Assembly: GCA_946886405.1 (NCBI GenBank)
Contig: CAMPIO010000017.1
Location: 1 to 53,702, forward strand
Direction of reading: 5' to 3'
DNA: 53,702 nucleotides
From: an uncultured Pseudoxanthomonas sp.
GTDB taxonomy: Bacteria > Pseudomonadota > Gammaproteobacteria > Xanthomonadales > Xanthomonadaceae
The notes under the pieces were generated by a model that saw only the letters and a list, made by a program, of their open reading frames with translations, made no database searches and was not told the DNA's origin. The first letter of the stretch is position 1. Each line of letters starts with the position of its first letter. Made by a program: the position numbers and the translations under genes. Shown here piece after piece: positions 8,539 through 15,891 of this stretch.

Positions 8539-9660
8539 ATGGCGACACGCATGCTGCACCGGCGCAGCACATCATGCCTGCCGGCACAGGGCACGAAGAC
8601 GAAACGGACGACGCGGCGCGCACGCGGGTTGTGGGCACTCGCGCTGTTGATGCTGCTGCCACTGCACGGCCTGGCGGTAGATCGCGGCAGGCAGGTCGTC
8701 GTGACCAAGCCCGACGATGCCGCCCGACTGATGGATGCCGTGGAGAATGCGGTCTGGGCGGCCGACGGCAAGCCGGCCTCCAAAGCGGTCTATGTGGTCT
8801 ACAGCACCGACTGCGCGTGGAGCAAGCGCCTGTTCGACGAAACGCGCGCGCTGGCGGGCAATGTGCAACTGCGCTGGATTCCCGTGGCGGGCAACACCGC
8901 CGCGTCGGTGGTGGTGGCGCGCGATGGTGCGAGCGTCGGCAATGCTTTTGCCGGCCGGGGCGCGCGCGCCGTCGATGCTGCTGCCCAGCGCGGTCTGGTC
9001 TACAACCAGGGCGTGATGGACAGCATCACCTATCAACTCCGGCCCTACGATCGCTCGAAGACGTTCGCATTCCCCACGCTGGTGTACCGCAGCGGCAAGA
9101 GCGTCAAGGTCGTCGCCGGCAATCCGCGCAACCTCGCCACGCTGGCTGCCGAGGTATCGAGCGAACCGCGCGCGGCGTCCCTCGTGCCCGCAGGCATTGC
9201 GCTTTCGGCGCAGCCGCCGCCACTGCTGCGCAGCCGCAATCTGTCGAAATGGGCGCACCTCAACGACACGCCGATGATCTTCCGGGTTGCGCCGTCGCCG
9301 CAGGCGCCCGCCATCGACGACCTGGCCAAGGATTTCCTGGTGCCCGTCAGCGGTATCGTCGGGACGACCGGCTGGATCGAGGTGGCGCCGTGGGGCCTGG
9401 ACAAGCGCAAGGCCTACGTGCACGACCCCGTGATGGCGCGCATGGCGTTGCTGGACTACCGGGTGAAGCCGCAGGGCGGGCAATGGCAGGCGCCGGCAAC
9501 CGTGCAGGTAAGGGAGTTTCCCGACAACGAGGCGCACGTCCTCGAGACGCTGAAGACAGGGGAGCGTTACCGGCGCAGTGGCGTGGTCGAGCATGGCGGG
9601 CGCGTGTGGGACCAGATCGTGCTTTATGCCGATGGCGCGGTCGGCTATGTGCAGCGATGA
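8539..9660 (+). CDS. Secreted thioredoxin-fold protein with CxxS active site
   Basis: 373 aa. A long basic N-terminus precedes a hydrophobic signal segment (ALALLMLLPLHGLAV). Residues 65-220 look like a DsbC/DsbG-type thioredoxin fold: beta strand VYVVYST, then DCAWSKRLFDE where the redox motif would be, and a cis-Pro-like FPTLVY. The motif is CAWS, so the resolving cysteine is replaced by serine. The C-terminal part (about 240-373) may hold SH3-like modules (VQVREFP...GERYRRSGVV). AAGGGGGA upstream supports ATG 8539. CxxS forms in other families act as isomerases or thiol traps; that role here is inference. Confidence 0.72.
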   Translation: MATRMLHRRSTSCLPAQGTKTKRTTRRARGLWALALLMLLPLHGLAVDRGRQVVVTKPDDAARLMDAVENAVWAADGKPASKAVYVVYSTDCAWSKRLFDETRALAGNVQLRWIPVAGNTAASVVVARDGASVGNAFAGRGARAVDAAAQRGLVYNQGVMDSITYQLRPYDRSKTFAFPTLVYRSGKSVKVVAGNPRNLATLAAEVSSEPRAASLVPAGIALSAQPPPLLRSRNLSKWAHLNDTPMIFRVAPSPQAPAIDDLAKDFLVPVSGIVGTTGWIEVAPWGLDKRKAYVHDPVMARMALLDYRVKPQGGQWQAPATVQVREFPDNEAHVLETLKTGERYRRSGVVEHGGRVWDQIVLYADGAVGYVQR

Positions 9661-9778
9661 AGTGAAGGGAGATCAAGCCATCCTTCGGGATCCGGCATTT
9701 CCTCCGGGGCGCCTCGCCGCACATCGCGTGGGTTATGGCATGCTGCCGACGGTCGCAACGACCCTGGGAGTGCATGTG

Positions 9779-9895
9779 ATGGCCAAAGGCCTGGACAAGA
9801 AGAAAGAGACGAAGAAGAAGCCCGCGAAGACCTTGAAGGAAAAGCGGGCGGAAAAGGGCGAGAAGAAGGCGACGCGCGGATTCGCGCCGACCTGA
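9779..9895 (+). CDS. 38-residue lysine-rich protein
   Basis: 38 aa beginning MAKGLDKKKETKKK, with 13 lysines and 2 arginines. GGGAG sits about 9 nt before the ATG. I recall very similar short MAKG(L/M)DKKK...PAKTLKEKR proteins in many proteobacteria, all uncharacterised. The charge suggests binding to nucleic acid or ribosomes, which is inference. It lies alone between two larger genes on the same strand, followed by a hairpin. Confidence 0.7.
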   Translation: MAKGLDKKKETKKKPAKTLKEKRAEKGEKKATRGFAPT

Positions 9896-10256
9896 TCCGG
9901 CCCGGAATCCGAGGTTGCATCCCGGGCGAGCATCGCGGACCCGGGATGCCCGAAAACGAACGTTCCGGCCTCCGTTGCGCCGGAATGCGCATCTTCCAGC
10001 CGCAGGACGCAAAGGCGGCATGGAACCGTTCAACGTCCGCGAATCCCGCTTCTCGTCCACGCGGTGGTGGGTCTCTCCGCCGAGCGGACGATGCCGGTTA
10101 GCCGCCAGTGCGCACGCACGTCGGCGAACACCTCCCGTTCCCGTTCGTGACGCGCTCCCCATGTGACCCTGCCGGGGCCGACTGCTGGCCTGTGCAGCCG
10201 CGCGCTCGCGTAGGTATCTTGCATCCAGCCCACCATCCGCCCGCCGAGGACCTGCC
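9896..10256. other. Intergenic stretch with one hairpin, no gene
   Basis: This 361-bp gap has one clear structure, the perfect inverted repeat at 9917-9949. Open frames crossing it lack a plausible start and coding character. The end, just before 10257, carries GAGGA as the ribosome-binding site of the cytochrome gene. Confidence 0.5.
9917..9949 (+). terminator. Hairpin after the lysine-rich gene
   Basis: GCATCCCGGG (9917-9926) and CCCGGGATGC (9940-9949) form a perfect 10-bp stem with a 13-nt loop, 22 bp after the stop codon. No T run follows, so it is either a weak terminator or an mRNA-stabilising or REP-type hairpin. The CCCGGG core recalls the repeat at the left edge. Confidence 0.5.
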
Positions 10257-11420
10257 ATGACGCATCGCCGCTCCGTCCCGATGGTTTTGCTGTTGCTGGC
10301 GGCTGGACTCGCGGGGGCCAGTGGCGCGCAGGTGCCGGCGCCTGCTGCACCCGCAGCACCGGCGGCACCGGCGGCACCGGCGGCACCGCGACCGCCAGCG
10401 ATGCTTACAGAAGCCGCCGCGAAGCAGGCCGGCGAGAACTACCAGCGCTACTGCGCGCTGTGCCATGGCCGGGACCGCGAAGGCCACGTCAACGACCATG
10501 CGCCTTCGTTGCGGTCGAAGTCGCTGCTGGAGTCCGAGTTTCCGGTGCTCGGTGAAGCGATCAGCTACGGTCGCCAGGGCACGCCGATGGGCGGCTACCT
10601 CGACGAAGTCGGTGGTCCGATGACGCGGCAGGAGATCGTCGACATGTTGCGCTGGCTGCGGAAGACCGCCGCGGTCGAGCCCGTCGACATGGGGGATCAT
10701 TCGCTCGAGCGGACGGTGGGCGACGAGAAGCGGGGTGCAGCGGTGTACGGGCAGCACTGCGCAAGTTGCCACGGCGCGAAGGGCGAAGGCGGCACCGGCA
10801 CGGCGCTGGGCAATGCCGCGATGCTGGCGCTCACGCCGGACAGCTTCCTTCGCCACGCCATCGTGCAGGGCCGCCAGGGCACCCCGATGCCGGCCTTCGG
10901 CAGCCGCCTGAGCGGGACGCAGATCGACGACGTCACTGCGTTCCTGCGCAGTCGCAGTACCGGATGGACGGCAGGCAAGCGGCCGCTGCGCACGCCACCC
11001 GCCACGGGCGAGTACGTGATCAATGCGAAAGGAGATGCGCCCGCGTTCGGCACACTGAAGGACGGGCGCTACATCAGCGCCGCGATGCTGGATCGCGAAT
11101 TGAAAGCGAAGCGTCGCATGGTGCTGCTGGATACGCGGGTGACATCGATGTGGCAGATGGCGCACATCGAAGGCGCGGTGCCGGTGCCGTACTACAGTCG
11201 CGAGGCGGCGCTCGCCGCGTTGCCGCGCGACGGCACCTGGATCGTGGCCTACTGCGAGTGTCCGCGTGCGGCCGCCGATTCGGTGGTCAAACGGTTGCGG
11301 GAAGAAGGTGGCTTCGCCAATACCGCCGTGCTGTGGGAAGGCATCCAGGGCTGGGTCAGCCTGGGATATCCCGTGGTCGCGGGCGACGCGTCGAAACCCG
11401 CACCGCCCGCGAAGCCCTGA
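10257..11420 (+). CDS. Diheme cytochrome c fused to a rhodanese domain
   Basis: 387 aa, exported by a signal peptide ending about residue 24. An Ala/Pro repeat linker (27-47) precedes two cytochrome c domains. Heme sites are CALCH (66-70) with candidate axial Met111 in GTPMGG, and CASCH (168-172) with Met211 in GTPMPAF. A rhodanese-like domain follows (about 270-375), LLDTRVTSMWQMAHIEGAV, with cysteines 333 and 335 in YCECP at the usual active-site position. A periplasmic role linking electron transfer to sulfur chemistry is inference. GAGGACCTGCC precedes ATG 10257. The organisation is unusual but each domain is clear. Confidence 0.9.
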   Translation: MTHRRSVPMVLLLLAAGLAGASGAQVPAPAAPAAPAAPAAPAAPRPPAMLTEAAAKQAGENYQRYCALCHGRDREGHVNDHAPSLRSKSLLESEFPVLGEAISYGRQGTPMGGYLDEVGGPMTRQEIVDMLRWLRKTAAVEPVDMGDHSLERTVGDEKRGAAVYGQHCASCHGAKGEGGTGTALGNAAMLALTPDSFLRHAIVQGRQGTPMPAFGSRLSGTQIDDVTAFLRSRSTGWTAGKRPLRTPPATGEYVINAKGDAPAFGTLKDGRYISAAMLDRELKAKRRMVLLDTRVTSMWQMAHIEGAVPVPYYSREAALAALPRDGTWIVAYCECPRAAADSVVKRLREEGGFANTAVLWEGIQGWVSLGYPVVAGDASKPAPPAKP

Positions 11421-11450
11421 CCATCCGAAGGAGCTACATGCCGCGCGCCG

Positions 11451-11978
11451 TCACTGCGGTACGCGGCGGATCTTCGAAACGTCGTATCCCAGCGCCTGGA
11501 TCTGCCGGATGCGTGCCTCATAGTCGGCGTCCGGGATCTGCGGCGTGCGCGCCATCAGCCACACGTAGTCGCGCTTGCTGCGGCCGACGATGGTCTGCTG
11601 GTAGTCGGCATCCACCCAGGCGATGACGTACTCGGCCTGGATCGGCCAGACGAACTGCATGTCCCAGACCGCGCCGCCGCCATCGGGCTTCACCGTGCCG
11701 ACCGGGTGCATGGTCTTCTCCGGGCCGTCCAGCGCGCCCTTGCGGAAGCGGAACGTGGTCTGGATACGTCCGTCTGGCATCCGTGCGTAGGACTCCACGG
11801 CCTTGTAGGCCTCGCGCTCCGGGAAGGACGGGATGTGGGCGATCACGTACCAGTCACCCATGAAGCGGTCCACGTCCACGGGCGCGGCGGTCGGGATGGA
11901 CGGTTTGACGTTGCCGGAGCGGCACGCAGCCGTCGTCGCAACGATCAGCGCCAGCACGAGGAAGGGCAGGGTGCGCAT
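11451..11978 (-). CDS. blc: Bacterial lipocalin (Blc-type lipoprotein)
   Basis: 175 aa. A signal peptide with lipobox TAAC leads to an outer-membrane lipocalin. The family motif GDWYVIAHIPSF is at about 41-52, and the C-terminal YVWLMARTPQIPDADYE is typical of Blc proteins, which bind lysophospholipids or fatty acids. It is the last gene of the sigma-E/ChrR-linked lipid operon; only 1 bp separates its ATG from the stop of the preceding methyltransferase gene, so translation is probably coupled. It may carry or scavenge the modified lipids made by the operon. Confidence 0.93.
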   Translation of the reverse strand: MRTLPFLVLALIVATTAACRSGNVKPSIPTAAPVDVDRFMGDWYVIAHIPSFPEREAYKAVESYARMPDGRIQTTFRFRKGALDGPEKTMHPVGTVKPDGGGAVWDMQFVWPIQAEYVIAWVDADYQQTIVGRSKRDYVWLMARTPQIPDADYEARIRQIQALGYDVSKIRRVPQ

Positions 11979-11979
11979 G

Positions 11980-13062
11980 TCAGTGCCCCCGGGCCGGACG
12001 CTGGAAGCGATAGTGCGCCACCAACCACTCCTGGCCGTTGCGATAGCCGAACAGCTCCGCGCAGGCCATCCAGAACATGCGCCAGCGCTGGTTCCACAAC
12101 GCAGCGGCATCACCGTACGCCTCGCGCAGCACGGCCATCACGGCGTCACGATTCGCATCGTGCCGTGCCAGCCAGTGGTTGGCGGTGCGCTGGTAGTGCG
12201 TACCGTCCAGCAGCCAGCGCTCCTGCAGGTGCAGGTGGTCCTGGAAGAACAGCAGCAGATCGGCGGACGGCATCATGCCGCCGGTGAAGAAGTGCCGGCC
12301 CATCCAGTTGTCTTCGCCCTGCGTCTCGAACGGATACATCAGGTGACGATGGACGAAGATGTGCACGAACAACGTGCCGCCGGGTCGCAGCGCGTCGTGG
12401 ATGCGGCGCATCAGGGCGGCGTGATTGCTGACATGCTCGAACATTTCCACCGACACGCAGCGGTCGAAGGCCTGCGGTTCCAGCTGCAGCTGGTTCACGT
12501 CGCAGGTGATGACACGTACGTTGCCCAATCCACGATCGGCGCAACGCGCCTCGATGAACTGGCGTTGCGAGTGCGAGTTGGAGACGGCGGTGATGCGCGC
12601 GTTCGGATAGCGCTCGGCCATCCACAGCGTCAGCGAGCCCCAGCCGCACCCCAGTTCCAGGATGTCCTGGCCGTCGGCCAGCGCGGCGCGCTCGCCGTAC
12701 AGCTCGAGCATCGCGTCTTCGGCTTGGTCCAGCGTCTCGTCGCCGGTCGCGTAGTAGCAGCTGCTGTACTTCAGTCGTGTGCCAAGACAGTGGCGGAAGA
12801 AGTTTGCCGGCAGTTCGTAATGCTGCCGGTTGGCGACGTCGGTATGCACGGCCAGCGCACCCTGTCGCAGGGCGCGCAGCCGGTGCGCCAGCAGCGCGGA
12901 CTGTGCTTCCTGGCCACCTTCACGCTCGTCGCGCAGTCGCTGCGCGCACAGCTGGCGGATGCCGGCGCGGATCACCGCGTCGGGCAGCACACCACGTTCG
13001 GCCAGGCCCAGCAGGCCCGGGGCGGCTCTGTCGGCCGCCAGTTCGTCCACCATCGCATTCAT
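11980..13062 (-). CDS. SAM methyltransferase, cyclopropane-synthase superfamily (coclaurine-NMT-like branch)
   Basis: 360 aa. SAM-binding motif ILELGCGWGSLTLWMAERY, followed by SVEMFEHVSNH. It lacks the substrate-binding N-terminal part of classical cyclopropane synthases. Motifs KYSSCYYATGDETLDQAE, FFTGGMMPSADLLLFFQ and the downstream THYQRTANHWL resemble the plant coclaurine N-methyltransferase-like branch of this superfamily. The substrate could therefore be an unsaturated acyl chain or a small amine; I favour an acyl chain because of the operon. AAGGAGG upstream and a 4-bp ATGA overlap with the DUF1295 gene support ATG 13062. Confidence 0.85.
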   Translation of the reverse strand: MNAMVDELAADRAAPGLLGLAERGVLPDAVIRAGIRQLCAQRLRDEREGGQEAQSALLAHRLRALRQGALAVHTDVANRQHYELPANFFRHCLGTRLKYSSCYYATGDETLDQAEDAMLELYGERAALADGQDILELGCGWGSLTLWMAERYPNARITAVSNSHSQRQFIEARCADRGLGNVRVITCDVNQLQLEPQAFDRCVSVEMFEHVSNHAALMRRIHDALRPGGTLFVHIFVHRHLMYPFETQGEDNWMGRHFFTGGMMPSADLLLFFQDHLHLQERWLLDGTHYQRTANHWLARHDANRDAVMAVLREAYGDAAALWNQRWRMFWMACAELFGYRNGQEWLVAHYRFQRPARGH

Positions 13063-13856
13063 CGTGTCGCCTCCTTGGCGGCGGGTTTGGGGAACCACGG
13101 GAACAGCATCGGTGTGGTGCGCTGGTACTCGCGGTAGTCTTCGCCGCGCGTGCGCAGCGCCTGTGCTTCGGTATAGGGAATGCCGCTGATCCAGCGCAGG
13201 AACACGTACATCACCACCGGCCCGCACCACGACAGCCACGCCCAGGGCGAGCCGACGGCGAGTGCGATGTAGGCGAACCAGTGCAGCCACTCGAAGAAGT
13301 AGTTGGGGTGTCGCGAATACCGCCACAAGCCGTCGCGGCACGTTTTCCCGCGGTTGGCGGGGTCGGCACGGAAGCGCGCCAGTTGGCGGTCTGCGATGGC
13401 TTCGCCGGCGACGCTCGCGATCCAGATCGCCACCGCCAGCACGAGCCACGGCCATGCTGCGTCGATCGGGCTGCGCGCGGCAGCGGCGAATGGCAAGGCG
13501 AACAGAACCACGAGCAGTGCCTGCGCCATGAAGAACAGGAACAGCTTGCCCTGGTGGCCTTGCCAGTGCTCGCGAAGGTAGCGGTAGCGGCCGTCTTCCG
13601 GCTCGCTGCGCACGCGATGCCACAGGTGCAACGCCAATCGTGTACCCCAGATCCCGCCCAACACAGCGAGGACGGCGCGCGCCTGCCATGCACCGTCGCC
13701 CAGCATGGCGAGCAGCACGGCCGCGCCGCCGACGCAGGCCGACCACAGCACGTCGACAATGCCGGTGTTCTCGTGCCGCCGCTGCCATACCCAGCCGAGC
13801 GTCATCACCGCCACCGCCAGCACGGCGACAAGACCTAGCGCGTGCAACGGATTCAT
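13059..13856 (-). CDS. DUF1295 membrane protein (steroid 5-alpha-reductase-like)
   Basis: 265 aa with about six membrane segments. The signature LWRYSRHPNYFFEWLHWFAY and the ending EYQRTTPMLFPWFPKP are typical of DUF1295, related to steroid 5-alpha-reductase and isoprenylcysteine methyltransferase membrane enzymes that use NADPH or SAM. A role reducing or methylating a lipid double bond is inference. It overlaps by 4 bp (ATGA) with the genes on both sides, so it is translated as part of the operon. Confidence 0.9.
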   Translation of the reverse strand: MNPLHALGLVAVLAVAVMTLGWVWQRRHENTGIVDVLWSACVGGAAVLLAMLGDGAWQARAVLAVLGGIWGTRLALHLWHRVRSEPEDGRYRYLREHWQGHQGKLFLFFMAQALLVVLFALPFAAAARSPIDAAWPWLVLAVAIWIASVAGEAIADRQLARFRADPANRGKTCRDGLWRYSRHPNYFFEWLHWFAYIALAVGSPWAWLSWCGPVVMYVFLRWISGIPYTEAQALRTRGEDYREYQRTTPMLFPWFPKPAAKEATR

Positions 13857-15103
13857 GCAGCCTCCATCGCGTGCCCGGGGCGCGCCATCAGCAGGTGCGA
13901 TACGCCGATGGAGCGTTCGAGGAAGCCGCCCTCGCAGTAGGCCAGGTAGAACTCCCACAGACGGATGAAACGCTCGTCGAAGCCTTGTGCGCGCACCTCG
14001 GCAAGGCGCGTCATGAAGCGGCGACGCCATGCGCGCAACGTGTACGCATACGACAGGCCGAAATCCTCCTGGTGCACGACCTGCAGGTCGCTCGCGCGGG
14101 TCTTGGCCGCATACATGGCGCTGAGCGACGGGATGAAGCTGCCGGGGAAGACGAAGCGCTTGATGTAGTCCACCGAGTCGCGCGCCTGCACGTAGCGGTG
14201 GTCTTCGATGGTGATGGCCTGCAGCAGTGCCTGTCCGCCAGGGCGCATCAGGCTGCCCAGCTTGCCGAAGAACGTCTCCAGATACGGCGCGCCGATCGCT
14301 TCGATCATCTCGATGGACACCAGCTTGTCGTACTGACCCTGCAGGTCGCGGTAATCCTGCAGCAGCAACGTCACCCGGTCCTGCAGTCCCGCCGCGGCCA
14401 CGCGCGCGGTGGCCAGCGCGTGCTGTTCGCGCGAGATCGTGGTCGTGGTGACGTGGCACCCGTAGTGGCGGGCCGCGTGCAGCGCGAAACCGCCCCAGCC
14501 GGTGCCGATCTCGATCACGCGATCGCCCGGGGCGAGGGCCAGCTTGCGGCACACGGCATCCAGTTTTCGGTACGAAGCGGTGTCGAGGTCGTCGTCGGAC
14601 GAGGCGAACATCGCGGACGAGTACATCAGGTCGGGCGAGAGGAACAGCGCGAAGAAGTCGTTGCCAAGATCGTAATGCGCCGCGATGTTGCGACGGCTGC
14701 CCTCGCGCGTGTTACGGCGGAGCGCGTGCCAGCTGCGCAGCACCCAGCCCCCCAGCCGTGCCAGACCGCTTTCCATGCCGTCCAGCAGCGCGCGGTTGCG
14801 TACCAGCAGTCTCACCAGTCCGACCAGATCGTCGCAGCGCCACTGGCCTGCGATGTACGCCTCACCGGCGCCCACGCTGCCCTGTGCGGCGACCGCGCGA
14901 TAGAACGCGGCGTCGTCGATCCACAGATGGACCGCAGGCAGCGCGTCGTCGCCGGCGCGGCCGAAGCGGTGCTCCCCCAGCGCATCGCGGACCACCAGCA
15001 TGCCGTGATCCAGGGCGTCGAGGCGCGCCAGCAGCTGCGAGCGCAACAGGCGGTCGAGCGCACCGTAGGAAGAAACGGCAGGGATGTCGACGATCTCGTT
15101 CAT
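13853..15103 (-). CDS. cfa: Cyclopropane-fatty-acyl-phospholipid synthase
   Basis: 416 aa, the full-length architecture: an N-terminal domain (1-130) and a SAM methyltransferase domain (about 135-400). Motifs: NIAAHYDLGNDFF, MYSSAMF, the SAM loop VIEIGTGWGGFALHAARHYG, and VSIEMIEAIG. The family transfers a methylene from SAM to a cis double bond in membrane phospholipids; relatives instead make methylated or furan precursors (CfaA of Rhodobacter sphaeroides). The adjacent desaturase could supply the double bonds. ATGA overlaps with both neighbours. Confidence 0.93.
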   Translation of the reverse strand: MNEIVDIPAVSSYGALDRLLRSQLLARLDALDHGMLVVRDALGEHRFGRAGDDALPAVHLWIDDAAFYRAVAAQGSVGAGEAYIAGQWRCDDLVGLVRLLVRNRALLDGMESGLARLGGWVLRSWHALRRNTREGSRRNIAAHYDLGNDFFALFLSPDLMYSSAMFASSDDDLDTASYRKLDAVCRKLALAPGDRVIEIGTGWGGFALHAARHYGCHVTTTTISREQHALATARVAAAGLQDRVTLLLQDYRDLQGQYDKLVSIEMIEAIGAPYLETFFGKLGSLMRPGGQALLQAITIEDHRYVQARDSVDYIKRFVFPGSFIPSLSAMYAAKTRASDLQVVHQEDFGLSYAYTLRAWRRRFMTRLAEVRAQGFDERFIRLWEFYLAYCEGGFLERSIGVSHLLMARPGHAMEAA

Positions 15104-15891
15104 GGGGTCTCGCGGGCAAGGGAAGGGTGGTCGTGGACGGGCGTGCGCTTCAGCCACAGGCGCAACGCCTGCCAATGGATGCCGGCGACCACTTGCGTCG
15201 TCATCAACGGATAGCGCCACAGCACGCGAGCCAGCGCCGCGCCGTCCAACGGTCGCCTCAACAACGTCAACGTAGCGTCGAAGGCGCGCTGGCCGTCGCG
15301 ATCCACCTGCATGTGCACGCGCAGAGCCTCGTCGGGGGTGCTGAAGCGCCAACGGTAGGCACAGTCCATCGGCAGGAAGGGCGACACATGGAACGCCTTG
15401 TCGAAGCCCCATTCCCAGCCGTCGCCCTGAGGCGTGCCATCGCGCACCGGCAGCACGTAGCTGTGCCGCTCGCGCCATGGCGTGTTGGTGATCTCGGCGA
15501 GTACGGCGTCCAGCGTGGTGCCGTCGGGCTGGAAGCAGTAGTAGAAGCTGACCGGGTTGAAAACATGACCGCCATAGCGGAGGTGCGTCAGCAGGCGGAC
15601 CGGGCCTTGCGGCCGGTGGCCCAGCTCCCGTTCGACGCGGTCGCGCACGGCCTCGCTCAAGGGCTGGTCGTGCGGCGCCAGGTAGTCGCTGCGACGGAAT
15701 TCGGCGAGATTGCGGCGATTCACCGACCACAGCCAGCGGCGTTCGAGTACGGTGTCCACCTCGTCCAGGTCCAGATAGAGCTGCGCCATCCGGTAGCGGA
15801 ACGCATGCGGCCGGGGCGCATGCCGTCGGTGGCGCACCCAGCCTTCGTACAAGGCACTCGAAAGCGGCTTGCCGACAGGCGTCGTGCTCAT
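15100..15891 (-). CDS. DUF1365 protein
   Basis: 263 aa. Typical DUF1365 features: SALYEGWVRHRRHAPRPHAF at the N-terminus, HVFNPVSFYYCF and a WEWGFDKAFHVSPF motif. The family nearly always neighbours a flavin amine-oxidase-like protein and a cyclopropane synthase, as here. In Rhodobacter sphaeroides a homologous pair belongs to the sigma-E/ChrR regulon and contributes to the singlet-oxygen response. The chemistry of DUF1365 itself is not established. ATGA overlaps on both sides. Confidence 0.93.
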   Translation of the reverse strand: MSTTPVGKPLSSALYEGWVRHRRHAPRPHAFRYRMAQLYLDLDEVDTVLERRWLWSVNRRNLAEFRRSDYLAPHDQPLSEAVRDRVERELGHRPQGPVRLLTHLRYGGHVFNPVSFYYCFQPDGTTLDAVLAEITNTPWRERHSYVLPVRDGTPQGDGWEWGFDKAFHVSPFLPMDCAYRWRFSTPDEALRVHMQVDRDGQRAFDATLTLLRRPLDGAALARVLWRYPLMTTQVVAGIHWQALRLWLKRTPVHDHPSLARETP

